A stretch of 64,000 bases of DNA from the NCBI RefSeq assembly GCF_947631635.1, contig NZ_CANRMB010000001.1:271572-335571 (forward strand), in the 5' to 3' direction. The DNA is from an uncultured Dysosmobacter sp. Its GTDB lineage: Bacteria > Bacillota > Clostridia > Oscillospirales > Oscillospiraceae. The position numbers were made by a program, and so were the translations under genes. A model generated the notes under the pieces. The model was not told where the DNA came from. It saw only the letters and a list, made by a program, of their open reading frames with translations, and made no database searches. Shown here in pieces: positions 35,062 to 43,555 of this stretch (position 1 is the first letter of the stretch; each line of letters starts with the position of its first letter).

Positions 35062-37266
35062 ATGGAAGAGCTGACCTGCTGTGAGGGAACCGTACATAGC
35101 GTCATTTTTCAAAACGCTGAAAATGGCTATACTGTCCTCCGCCTTTTGACGGAGGAGGGCGAGGTCATCACCGTGGTGGGCTGCATCCCCTGCGTGGCGC
35201 CGGGAGAGCGCCTGACGGTGTCCGGCGAGTGGGAGACCCACCCCCAGCATGGGGAGCAGCTGCGGGCTTTGGAGTTGGAGCGGGCCCTGCCGGAGGATGA
35301 GGAGGAGATCTTCAGCTACCTCTCCTCCGGCGTCTGCAAGGGCGTCGGCCCAGCCATCGCCCGGCGCATCGTGGACCGCTTCGGCGTGGAGACGCTGGAT
35401 ATCCTGGAACAGGAGCCGGAGCGCCTGCAGACGATCAAGGGCATTACCGCCAAAAAGGCCCAGGAGATCGCCGCCGGGTTCCGGCAGCACATGGGCCTGC
35501 GGCGGCTGATGGCCTTTTTGGCGCGGTATCAGCTGCCGCCGGTGCTTGCCATGCAGCTGCGGCAGCAGTACGGCGACGCGGCGCTGGAGATGGTGCGGGG
35601 GAATCCCTATCTGCTGTCCAGCGACGCCTGCGGCGTGGAGTTTTCCATTACAGACGAGATCGCCATGAGCATGGGCATCGCCGCCGACAGCGGCGAGCGG
35701 CTCCGGGCGGCTGTGACCTTTGAGCTGTCCCACAATGAGAACAACGGCCATGTGTTCCTGCCCCGGAACAAGCTGGTGGCCGCCACCTGCCAGCTTTTGG
35801 ACTGCCCGCCGGAGCTGGTGGAACAGGCGCTGGACGACCTTGTGGAGCGGCGGGCAGTGGTGCAGGAGCAGGTGGCGAATGTGGAGGCCTGCTATCTGCG
35901 GCGGCTGTGGGAGGCGGAGGTCTCCGCCTGCGTGCGGCTGAACCATCTGCTGGCGATGGAGGCGGACGAGAGCCGGCAGGCGGAGAGGACCGTGGCGGAG
36001 ATCGAGCGGGAGCAGGGCATCACGTACGCGCCCCAGCAGCGGCAGGCGGTGCAGGCGGCGGCCCGGGAGGGCGTCCTGATCCTGACCGGCGGCCCCGGCA
36101 CCGGCAAGACCACCACGGTGCGGGGCATCGTGGCGCTGTTTCAAAAAATGGGACTGGACATCGTGCTGGCGGCGCCCACTGGCCGGGCGGCGAAACGCAT
36201 GAGCGAGCTGACCGGTATGGAGGCCCAGACGATCCACCGTCTGCTGGGCATGAGCTGGAGTGAGTCCGCCCGGCAGGTGACGTTTACAAAATCGGAAAAG
36301 GAGCCGCTGGAGGCGGACGCGGTGATCGTGGACGAGATGTCCATGGTGGACCTTGCCCTGTTTTCGGCGCTTTTGCGGGCGCTGCGGCCCGGCACCCGGC
36401 TGGTGCTGGTGGGCGACGCGGACCAGCTCCCCTCCGTGGGAGCGGGGAACGTGTTCTCCGACCTGATCCGCAGCGGCCGGGTGGAGACGGTCTTCCTGCG
36501 GGAGGTGTTCCGCCAGGCGGAGCAGTCCGCCATCATCCGCAACGCCCACGCGGTGAATATAGGGGAGGCACCGTCACTGACCAATAATCAGGGGGATTTC
36601 TTCTTCCTGTGCCGCCGGGACGCCGAGCGGACCGTATCCACGGTGGTGGAGCTGTGCAGGACCCGCCTGCCGGAGAAAATGGGCATTCCGGCGGACCAGA
36701 TCCAGGTCCTGACACCCACGCGAAAGGGCGCCAGCGGCACCATTCACCTGAACCGGTGTTTGCAGGAGGCGCTGAATCCCCCAAAACCGGACAAGCGGGA
36801 GATCATGTGGGGCGAGCGGCTGTTCCGGGAGGGCGACCGCATCATGCAGACGCGGAACGACTACGATGTGGTCTGGGAAAAAGCGGACGGCGCCATAGGC
36901 ACCGGCATGTTCAACGGCGATGTGGGGAAGATCGTGCAGATCGATCCCTCCGGCGAGTGGCTGGCGGTGGACTTCGACGGGCGCGGGGCTCTTTACGGCG
37001 TGGAGATGCTGAACGAGGTGGAGTTGGCCTATGCCATGACAGTCCATAAAGCCCAGGGCAGTGAGTACCGGGCGGTGGTGATGGCCGCCATGCCGGCGGC
37101 GCAGTCCCTGATGGCCCGCGGGGTGCTGTACACGGCCCTGACACGGGCGCGGGAGCTGCTGATCGTGGTGGGAGACGACGCGGCCATTCGGACTATGGCG
37201 GCGAATGACCGGCAGCAGAGGCGGTATTCCGGCCTGCGGTGGCGGCTGGCCCACAGCGGAGAGTAA
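35062..37266 (+). CDS. recD2: ATP-dependent RecD2-type DNA helicase
   Basis: 734 residues. N-terminal OB-like and helix-hairpin-helix region (GVCKGVGPAIARRIVDRFG), then SF1 helicase motifs: Walker A GGPGTGKT (343-350), motif II VIVDEMSMVD, motif III GDADQLPSVGAGNV, and C-terminal TVHKAQGSEY and YTALTRARELLIVVGD. RecD2 is a 5'-3' helicase in genome maintenance outside RecBCD. Its stop is followed directly by the second ~1-kb element, and the gene is thus bracketed by inverted repeats. Confidence 0.96.
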   Translation: MEELTCCEGTVHSVIFQNAENGYTVLRLLTEEGEVITVVGCIPCVAPGERLTVSGEWETHPQHGEQLRALELERALPEDEEEIFSYLSSGVCKGVGPAIARRIVDRFGVETLDILEQEPERLQTIKGITAKKAQEIAAGFRQHMGLRRLMAFLARYQLPPVLAMQLRQQYGDAALEMVRGNPYLLSSDACGVEFSITDEIAMSMGIAADSGERLRAAVTFELSHNENNGHVFLPRNKLVAATCQLLDCPPELVEQALDDLVERRAVVQEQVANVEACYLRRLWEAEVSACVRLNHLLAMEADESRQAERTVAEIEREQGITYAPQQRQAVQAAAREGVLILTGGPGTGKTTTVRGIVALFQKMGLDIVLAAPTGRAAKRMSELTGMEAQTIHRLLGMSWSESARQVTFTKSEKEPLEADAVIVDEMSMVDLALFSALLRALRPGTRLVLVGDADQLPSVGAGNVFSDLIRSGRVETVFLREVFRQAEQSAIIRNAHAVNIGEAPSLTNNQGDFFFLCRRDAERTVSTVVELCRTRLPEKMGIPADQIQVLTPTRKGASGTIHLNRCLQEALNPPKPDKREIMWGERLFREGDRIMQTRNDYDVVWEKADGAIGTGMFNGDVGKIVQIDPSGEWLAVDFDGRGALYGVEMLNEVELAYAMTVHKAQGSEYRAVVMAAMPAAQSLMARGVLYTALTRARELLIVVGDDAAIRTMAANDRQQRRYSGLRWRLAHSGE

Positions 37267-37271
37267 GGGGT

Positions 37272-38219
37272 TATGCGGCGGGTTCCGCCCACGGGCGGGG
37301 ACGGGGGAGTGTGCCGCTTTGCGGCACGGGAATGAACCCCCATTTTCTTTTCGGTTGCGCCGAAAAGAAAACGGCCGTTCACGGTCAAAAGAAAAGGCGC
37401 TTTGGTGTCCACAGTTGGCCCAATGGGTCAACTGTGGACGAGACGTGGGGTCTCAGAAAGAAACCGTTGGTGGTCGAGGGCAAATTCAGCGTTGGGCGCG
37501 GGCATGGTTTTGCTGAATCTTTCGGTTTTTAGCCACGCGAATCGGAATTGCGAGGTCGGGCAAAGACTGAAAGGACCAGCGGCTCCTGTCGCTGCCGCTC
37601 TTTGGTTCCTTGCGGAAGCGCCTGCGTGTGGGCCTTATATGGGATCAGACATTGCTGAAAGCTTTTTGATGACCAACCCGGATTTGCATCCACACCCTAA
37701 CTTGCGGCGGCGCAGTTCTAAACCCGTACCAAGTCCGGCGCACCTGGCAGAGGTCAATTCAACTGCCCAGGTAGTGTGCAGCAAAGCGGAACACACAGGG
37801 CTTGTTGCTGAAAGCCTTTCGATGACCACCCCAAATCCGCACCCAAGCCTCCAAATATGGGCACGCACTCCTACCCTCGTACCAATTCCGACGCCCTCGG
37901 CAGAGGCCAATTTGACCGCCCAGGTAGTGTGCAGCGAAGCGGAACACACGGGGCCAGTGGTAAAAGCCTTTCGACAACCGCCCCAGATTTGCACCCGCGC
38001 CCCCAAATGCGGGCACGTACTTCTGCCCTCGTATCCGGTATAGCGCACCCAGCAGAAAATTTCCGGGCTTGGTGGCACATCTAACCACCAACCCCCGTCC
38101 GTCCAACTTTGCCCCAGAGGGCAAAGTTGGACACCCAAAAGCGTTTTTCTTTTGGACCGTGCACGGCCCGTTTTCTTTGGCGCAACCAAAGAAAATGGGG
38201 GGTGCATTCCCCCGTGACT
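37272..38219. repeat. ~1-kb non-coding element E2 (inverted copy of 33625-34605)
   Basis: Reverse-complement relative of E1, with the same end modules and hairpins at 37407-37439 (CACAGTTGGCCC type) and 38101-38132, where the stem has changed to CAACTTTGCCC/GGGCAAAGTTG with both arms altered in step. The core again holds the CACACTACCTGGGC unit twice (ends at 37797 and 37949 on the plus strand, 152-bp period) plus a partial third. No gene seen in it. Confidence 0.8.
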
Positions 38220-38288
38220 GTCAGTCGCATTTCGAAGAGAAAATGGTGATATCTGCAATTATCTGAATTTCAGATTTTTCACAATTAT

Positions 38289-38337
38289 CTGTTTTCAAGA
38301 TACATATACTCGCTTTGGGTGATTATCTTGAAAACAG
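38289..38337. promoter_or_regulatory. Operator dyad overlapping the start region of an XRE gene
   Basis: CTGTTTTCAAGATA (38289-38302) and TATCTTGAAAACAG (38324-38337) form a perfect 14-bp inverted repeat spaced by 21 bp, with TATACT between. The right arm covers the presumed first codons of the XRE gene. Confidence 0.6.
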
Positions 38338-38576
38338 AAATTTTAAAATATGGCAGAATTCGAGATTTGCGTAATGACAGGGGACTGACACAGACTGATA
38401 TAGCGAAAATTCTGAATGTAAAACAGAATACTTATTGCCAATATGAGACAGGGATCATCAACTATCCGCTGGATTTAGTCATTAAACTGGCAGAATACTA
38501 TGATGTCAGTGTAGACTACCTTGTTGGGCTGACGGACGAGCCAAGTCCATATCCCAGAAGGCGGAGGCAGTCATGA
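38319..38576 (+). CDS. XRE-family regulator preceding comF
   Basis: Up to 85 residues; HTH domain LRNDRGLTQTDIAKILNVKQNTYCQYETG followed by LVIKLAEYYDVSVDYLVGLTDEP. The start is uncertain: GTG at 38319 or TTG at 38328, neither with a clear ribosome site, and both in or next to the operator dyad. The body is AT-rich but the last 15 codons (PSPYPRRRRQS) have the GC-rich usage of the host. Its TGA overlaps the comF ATG, so it is coupled to comF. Confidence 0.75.
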   Translation: MIILKTEILKYGRIRDLRNDRGLTQTDIAKILNVKQNTYCQYETGIINYPLDLVIKLAEYYDVSVDYLVGLTDEPSPYPRRRRQS

Positions 38577-39229
38577 ATCTGCTGGAATCCCTTCTGGACC
38601 TGCTCTTCCCGCCCAAATGCCCCTTCTGCGGCAAAGTCCAGGACACCCACGGCATCTGCGGCCCATGTGAAAAGGAGCTCCCCTGGACAGAGGGCGCCGA
38701 CAGCCTGCGGAGGCTCTCCAGCGGCCTGCGGTGTGCCGCGCCGCTGTGGTATGAGGAAAAAGTCCGGGACGGCCTTCTGCGCCTCAAATTCCAGGGCGTC
38801 TCCGCAGCCGCGGGACCCATGGGAGAGCTGATCGCGCGGTGCGCGGCGGAGCAGTTTTCCGGGGAGTTCGACACGGTGACCTGGGTGCCTGTCAGCCGCA
38901 GGCGCCTGCGGAAGCGGGGATACGACCAGGCGGAGCTGCTGGCGGAGAGCGCCTGCCGCCTGTGGGACACGGAGCCGGTGCGCCTGCTGAACAAGACGAC
39001 GAACAACCCGCCCCAGTCCGGCATCCAGGACGCCGCCGCCCGCCGGGCCAATGTCCTGGGCGTCTACGAGGCGGTGGGACCGGAGAAGATTCAGGGAAAG
39101 CGGGTCCTGCTGATCGACGATATCTGCACCACCGGAGCCACTTTGACAGAGTGCGCCCGGGTTTTGAAGGATGCCGGAGCGGCGGATGTGGTGTGCGCCG
39201 CCGTGGCATTGACCAGGGAGAAGAAATAA
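38573..39229 (+). CDS. comFC: ComF-family phosphoribosyltransferase-like protein
   Basis: 218 residues. N-terminal zinc-finger-like CPFCGK and CGPCEKEL, then the phosphoribosyltransferase fold with the PRPP motif VLLIDDICTTGATLTECARVL. RRRLRKRGYDQAELLAE is the typical ComFC segment. Role in natural transformation or DNA uptake is known from Bacillus; in this setting between recD2 and mreB it is the standard clostridial neighbourhood. GGAGGCAGTC upstream of the ATG. Confidence 0.92.
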   Translation: MNLLESLLDLLFPPKCPFCGKVQDTHGICGPCEKELPWTEGADSLRRLSSGLRCAAPLWYEEKVRDGLLRLKFQGVSAAAGPMGELIARCAAEQFSGEFDTVTWVPVSRRRLRKRGYDQAELLAESACRLWDTEPVRLLNKTTNNPPQSGIQDAAARRANVLGVYEAVGPEKIQGKRVLLIDDICTTGATLTECARVLKDAGAADVVCAAVALTREKK

Positions 39230-39575
39230 ACGATATTTGCCGCCCTTTTTCGGAGCGGAGCTGATGGATGCGGATGAGTAGCGGGATCTGTTATCATACC
39301 TGGATTCGCCCCATACCCGAAAGGGAGCGTATGCGTGCAATGCGTGTGCTCTGAAAGGCGGACCGCTGCCGGGTACTGCTATTCCAGCACCTGTTCCCGG
39401 AGGACTGCGCCCAGAGGCTGGCCCATGGCCCGGACCTGTCCCGGCGGGAACCCCGGGCGGCTGCGGCCTCTGCCGGACGCACCGGAGATACGGCGGGATC
39501 GTTTCAGGACCAGGCGGAACGGGACCTGGACGCCTTTGGGGCGGCAAAAACAGGGGAAAACGAAACATAATAGGG
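39230..39575 (+). other. Intergenic region with a decayed small reading frame
   Basis: No intact gene. From ATG 39330 a frame reads MRAMRVL, then TGA, then continues KADRCRVLLFQHLFPEDCAQRLA and ends ...FGAAKTGENET at TAA (about 39569). The second part has protein-like composition, so this may be a small gene broken by one stop. Low certainty. Confidence 0.35.
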
Positions 39576-39604
39576 TTGCAATCGTAAAAAAGTACCAGTA
39601 TAAT
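39576..39604 (+). promoter_or_regulatory. mreB promoter
   Basis: TTGCAA, 17-bp spacer, perfect TATAAT, 75 bp before the start codon. Confidence 0.8.
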
Positions 39605-39679
39605 ACATACTGTATGATTGCATACGGGAAAACCGTTCATAATAAGGATCATGACAGAAAGATCAATGAGGTGGAATAT

Positions 39680-40705
39680 ATGTCCATGGCAAAGGATATT
39701 GGTATCGATCTGGGTACCGCGTCGGTTTTGGTATTTGTAAAGGGCAAGGGCATCGTGCTGAACGAGCCCTCCGTGGTGGCGCTGGACAAGAACACCGGCA
39801 AGCTGCTGAAGGTGGGCACCGAGGCCCAGGCCATGCTGGGCCGCACACCCGGCAATATCGTGGCGATCCGTCCCCTGCGGGAGGGCGTGATCTCCGACTA
39901 TGACATGACAGAGAAGATGCTGAAGGAGTTCATCCACAAGGTGGCCGGCGTGTCCTTCTTCAAGCCCCGGGTCATCATCTGCGTGCCCTCCGGCATCACC
40001 GAGGTGGAGGAGCGCGCCGTCATCGACGCGGGCATCCAGGCCGGCGCCCGGAAGGTGTATCTCATCGAGGAGCCTGTGGCCGCCGCCATCGGCGCGGGCA
40101 TCGATATCGCCAAGCCCGACGGCCACATGGTGGTGGATATCGGCGGCGGCACGGCGGATATCGCCGTCATCTCCCTCAGCGGCGTGGTGGAGTCCGCCTC
40201 CATCAAGATCGCCGGCGACCAGCTGAACGAGGCTGTGGTCAAGTATATGCGCCGCAAGCACAACCTGCTGGTGGGCGAGCGCACCGCCGAGGAGATGAAG
40301 AAGCAGATCGGCTGTGTCTTCCCCAAGGAGGAAGAGGAGACCATGGACGTCAAGGGCCGCTGCCTGCTGACGGGCCTGCCCAAGGTGGTCACGGTCAGCT
40401 CCACGGAGATGATGGACGCCTTTGAGGAGCCTGTGGAGCGCATCATGGAGGCGATCCACGCCGTGCTGGAGCGCACGCCCCCGGAGCTGGTGGCGGATAT
40501 CTCCACCAACGGCATCATCATGACCGGCGGCGGCAGTCTGGTCTCCGGCTTTGACAAGCTGGTCACCGCCCGCACCGGTATCCACACCGAGATCGCGGAG
40601 GACGCGATCTCCTGTGTGGCGCTGGGCACCGGCAAGAGCCTGGACTCTCTGAACAGTATGCAGGACGGCACCATGAACCTGTCCCGCAGAAAGCAGATGA
40701 ACTGA
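39680..40705 (+). CDS. mreB: Rod shape-determining protein MreB-like
   Basis: 341 residues, actin-fold ATPase. IGIDLGTASVLVFVKGKGIVLNEPSVVA (phosphate 1), VVDIGGGTADIAVISL (phosphate 2) and MTGGGSLVSGFDKL (adenosine) are all present. It directs cell-wall synthesis along the rod. Absence of mreC and mreD next to it suggests the Mbl or MreBH type; I cannot separate these by eye. GAGGTGGAA upstream; ATG at 39686 is an alternative. A bidirectional terminator follows. Confidence 0.95.
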   Translation: MSMAKDIGIDLGTASVLVFVKGKGIVLNEPSVVALDKNTGKLLKVGTEAQAMLGRTPGNIVAIRPLREGVISDYDMTEKMLKEFIHKVAGVSFFKPRVIICVPSGITEVEERAVIDAGIQAGARKVYLIEEPVAAAIGAGIDIAKPDGHMVVDIGGGTADIAVISLSGVVESASIKIAGDQLNEAVVKYMRRKHNLLVGERTAEEMKKQIGCVFPKEEEETMDVKGRCLLTGLPKVVTVSSTEMMDAFEEPVERIMEAIHAVLERTPPELVADISTNGIIMTGGGSLVSGFDKLVTARTGIHTEIAEDAISCVALGTGKSLDSLNSMQDGTMNLSRRKQMN

Positions 40706-40721
40706 TTTTAGAAACCATGAC

Positions 40722-40756
40722 AAAAAAGGAGAAGCCCCATGGGGCTTCTCCTTTTT
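40722..40756. terminator. Bidirectional terminator
   Basis: AAAAAAGGAGAAGCCCC-AT-GGGGCTTCTCCTTTTT between convergent mreB and the acetyltransferase gene. Confidence 0.9.
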
Positions 40757-40766
40757 CTGGCTGCGG

Positions 40767-41381
40767 TCAGCGCTCCCGTCCGGCCTCGTATTCCCGGCGC
40801 CGGGCTTCCCACTTGGCCCGGTCCACCTCCGTCAGGGGGCGGAGGACCCGGCAGGGGACACCGGCGGCGATGACCCCGGCGGGGATATCCCGGGTCACCA
40901 CAGAGCCGGCGGCCACCAGGGAACCTCTGCCGATGGTGACGCCGGGCAGGACCGTGGTGCTGCCGCCGATCCACACGCTGTCCTCAATGGTGATGGGCAG
41001 GCCATATTCCAGACCCGTGTCCCGGACCTCCGGTACCGTGGGATGTCCGGCGGTGTAAAGGCATACCCGGGGGCCGAACAGCACATGGTCCCCGATGGTG
41101 ATGGGGGCCACATCCAGAAAGATACAGTCATAGTTGGCGAAAAAATGGTCTCCGATAGAGATCTGGGTGCCGTAGTCACAGCGGAAGCTGGGCTCGATCC
41201 AACTGTCCTCCCCCAGATGGCCCAGCAGCTCTTGCAGGATGGCGGTCCGGCCAGTCCAGTCGGTGGGGGCCAATTGGTTGTAGCGCCAGGTCAGATGTTT
41301 GGCCCGGTCCCGGCCGGCGCACAGCTCCGGATCTCCGGCGTCATATAATTTTCCGGCGAGCATCTTCTCCCGCTCCGTCAT
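40767..41381 (-). CDS. Sugar O-acetyltransferase (maltose/galactoside type)
   Basis: 204 residues. The N-terminal Mac domain (EREKMLAGKLYDAGDPEL) and the left-handed beta-helix hexapeptide repeats (ISIGDHFFANYDCIFLDVAPITIGDHVLFGP) are clear, as are the catalytic His in YTAGHP and the acetyl-CoA-site IWIGG-type VWIGGSTTVLPGV. Uses acetyl-CoA to acetylate sugars. GGGATACCC leader without a strong Shine-Dalgarno. Confidence 0.92.
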   Translation of the reverse strand: MTEREKMLAGKLYDAGDPELCAGRDRAKHLTWRYNQLAPTDWTGRTAILQELLGHLGEDSWIEPSFRCDYGTQISIGDHFFANYDCIFLDVAPITIGDHVLFGPRVCLYTAGHPTVPEVRDTGLEYGLPITIEDSVWIGGSTTVLPGVTIGRGSLVAAGSVVTRDIPAGVIAAGVPCRVLRPLTEVDRAKWEARRREYEAGRER

Positions 41382-41492
41382 AGGGTATCCCTTCTTTTTT
41401 CGTGTATTTCGCTGAAATCACTCTGAATATTCCCGTTGGCTTCAAGGCTTTCGCAACTTCCGCCGGAAGAGGCGGCGCCATCGCCACACGGA

Positions 41493-41876
41493 TCAATCCG
41501 CCGCGATATGCGCCCGTTCCGCCATGAAAGCCATCCATTTTTCCCGCTTCATCATGGAGACCTTGTCGGTCACCGTCTCGCCGGTCTCTGCATGGGTATA
41601 GGTGATGGCAATGCCGAGCGGCATCACGCCCTGGGAGCATTTTTCCATGGTCTGGATCTTCTGGTAGGGGATCACGATGTTATCCTCCAGGAGCCCTGTT
41701 ATAACGATCAGCCGTTCCTCCGTAAAATAGGCCCAGCCCTGCTTCCATTTGCCCCACTTTCCAATGAGCCGCTCCACATAATTGGCCTGGAAGAAATCGA
41801 CCAGTGTATCTGTCTCTTCCATCAGGCCCAGTTCCATCAAGTTCTTTTTCTGCTTTTCCAATTTTGCGTCTTTCAT
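41493..41876 (-). CDS. Hypothetical protein with PH-like domain
   Basis: 127 residues. The pattern GWAYFTEERLIVITGLLEDNIVIPYQKIQTMEKCSQGVMPLGIAI is typical of bacterial PH-like (GRAM/YokE-type) domains, preceded by a helical segment. Cytoplasmic; function unknown. Start at 41876 is supported by GGAGACGG upstream and removes an unconvincing Asn-rich extension. 111 bp separate it from the acetyltransferase gene. Confidence 0.7.
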   Translation of the reverse strand: MKDAKLEKQKKNLMELGLMEETDTLVDFFQANYVERLIGKWGKWKQGWAYFTEERLIVITGLLEDNIVIPYQKIQTMEKCSQGVMPLGIAITYTHAETGETVTDKVSMMKREKWMAFMAERAHIAAD

Positions 41877-42116
41877 GCTATTCCGTCTCCATTCCGCACA
41901 GGGGATGTTCCCGCCATTCCCTGCATGATTCTTATTCTCTTGGTACATGGGGGGACCATTATGTTGATTCTACCACACGGAGCGGCTTCCAACAAGGGGG
42001 ATTCATGCAGATGAAACGACCTGCCTCATCTGAACTATGCCGCCGCAATGATCCCGGCCGGGTGTACGGGCGATCCATACAGATCCGTACTGCGCGCCGT
42101 GGTTTGTGACCACTTT
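41877..42116. other. Intergenic stretch
   Basis: I see no gene or clear regulatory site here; the dispersed element copy 3 starts at its right end. Confidence 0.5.
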
Positions 42117-42297
42117 TATAATCAAATCACTTGAAAAGTGATATTCACTTTTCAAGTGTCACAGCGCATATGCGCTGTGACAGGCCGCGGACCGCGGCCT
42201 TGATTTGCATTTCATAGTCAATCGCTGTGCGCTTTACGCACAGCGGGCATCGCCCGCTTGAAAAATCCCATGCGATTTTTCAAGTGAATTGACTATA
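42117..42297. repeat. Dispersed ~180-bp palindromic element, copy 3
   Basis: Best-preserved copy: starts TATAATCAAATCACTTGAAA, contains AAAAGTG/CACTTTT, GTCACAGCGCAT/ATGCGCTGTGAC, GGCCGCGG/CCGCGGCC, CTGTGCGC-TTTAC-GCACAG, GCGGGCAT/CGCCCGC and AAAAATCCCAT/ATTTTTC, and ends with GACTATA. Same orientation as copies 2 and 4. Confidence 0.9.
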
Positions 42298-42311
42298 TCA
42301 TATGGACCGGC

Positions 42312-43070
42312 TCACAGAAATAACTCGTTCACTTTTCGCTCCATGCAGACCTTTTTCAGCTTTTGAGCGCCTGCCGCTACCAGCAGCGAGTTTAATTTTC
42401 TGGCGTGCTGTGGGCAGATAGAGACACAGCGCATACAGGTCATGCATGCGGCAGTGTCTGTTTTTTCAGGCGATTCTTTGGGGATCGCACCGACTGGACA
42501 CTTCTCCGCGCAAAGGCCGCATTTTGTGCAGGACATTCCGGCTTTTGGCTTCATGGGCAGGCCGCCATACTCCCGGTAAGGGAAGTTTCCCGGAACAGAT
42601 ACGATCGTTTTTGTTCCTGCCTGAAGTTTCTGCCAGATCTTCCGGCCAAAGTTCCGCAATTCCGCTTCATCCTGGCGGTCAGGGCGGCCAGAGGCGAACT
42701 GCCGCATAATGGAGTGTTCCGCTACTGCCGCCACTGCCGCGACACAGCAGAAGCCAGCGTCTGTCAGCGTGTTTTTCAGCTCCAGAAGCGTATCCTCGTA
42801 GGCGCGATTCCCATAGGCCACAAGAAGAACCGCTCGGGCGCCGTTCCCACGCATCCGGCCCAGCCGCGCAATTGCGGCATTGGGTACCCGCCCGCCAAAG
42901 GAGGGTACAGCCACGATGCAGATATCCCCCTCAGAAAACGGATACTGTTGTGTATCCACGGAAACATCCGTTAGATCGATTTGCGCTGCAGGCTCTTGAA
43001 ATGCGTCGGCCAACAGCTCCGCTGCCTGCATGGTTCCTCCTGTTGGGCTGAATATCACATGATATACCAT
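42312..43070 (-). CDS. EFR1-type flavodoxin-ferredoxin fusion protein
   Basis: 252 residues. N-terminal flavodoxin-like domain with FMN phosphate loop FSPTGGTMQAAELLA, and C-terminal 2x[4Fe-4S] ferredoxin (CTKCGLCAEKCPVGAIP and CMTCMRCVSICPQHA). Such EFR1-type proteins are redox carriers of strict anaerobes with unknown partners. Start at 43070 follows GGAGGAGCACA. A broken arsR gene lies directly upstream on the same strand and would have been its regulator. Confidence 0.88.
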   Translation of the reverse strand: MVYHVIFSPTGGTMQAAELLADAFQEPAAQIDLTDVSVDTQQYPFSEGDICIVAVPSFGGRVPNAAIARLGRMRGNGARAVLLVAYGNRAYEDTLLELKNTLTDAGFCCVAAVAAVAEHSIMRQFASGRPDRQDEAELRNFGRKIWQKLQAGTKTIVSVPGNFPYREYGGLPMKPKAGMSCTKCGLCAEKCPVGAIPKESPEKTDTAACMTCMRCVSICPQHARKLNSLLVAAGAQKLKKVCMERKVNELFL

Positions 43071-43439
43071 TGTGCTCCTCCTTCCATTTTTGCGCAAGCG
43101 GACAGAGGTTCATGACAGCCACCGCATTCTGCCAAAGTGACGCCATGTGGCGCAAGCCGCTGCTTTCTGCATGGATGTGGTAATATAGTCCATTAACTTG
43201 AAAAAACGCACGCAATTTTTCAAGAGGGCGATGCCCGCTGTGCGGGAGATATGGGAGCTTTTCTGAATCTCTCCGACCCGTAGTCCGCCTTTGTCGCAGT
43301 TCTCTATGAGGGTTCGAATGATCAACTGCCGATTTGGATCACCCAGTGCCGATAGAACCGGCTGACACAATTTGAATTGCTCGAGGAAACGCTGCCGCTG
43401 CTCTGCCTGTCCACAGGTAGAAACCGTCATGCGATCCAC
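43071..43439 (-). pseudogene. ArsR-family regulator broken by a repeat fragment
   Basis: The N-terminal half is good ArsR sequence (FKLCQPVLSALGDPNRQLIIRTLIE, then VGEIQKSSHISR), ending in the middle of the recognition helix. There 61 bp of dispersed element (43184-43244) intervene. Beyond it, in another frame, come YHIHAESSGLRHMASLWQNAVAVMN residues that look like the ArsR C-terminus. About 25 residues (recognition helix and wing) are missing, so insertion was accompanied by deletion. DNA binding is certainly lost. Confidence 0.75.
43184..43244. repeat. End fragment of the dispersed palindromic element
   Basis: TATAGTCCATTAACTTGAAA, AATTTTTCAAG, GGGCGATGCCCGC and CTGTGCG match the first 60 bp of copy 1 (1883-1943) almost base for base, then identity stops abruptly at the ArsR sequence. 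Confidence 0.85.
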
Positions 43440-43555
43440 CCCCCTATGGTCAATTTCTGTGGACCATTATATCAGTCCCGGACGATCACGGCAACATTGA
43501 TAAAGCAAATTGGGTTCATCGAGATTGATACAGCCTGCCTGATCTGCCGTGTGTC

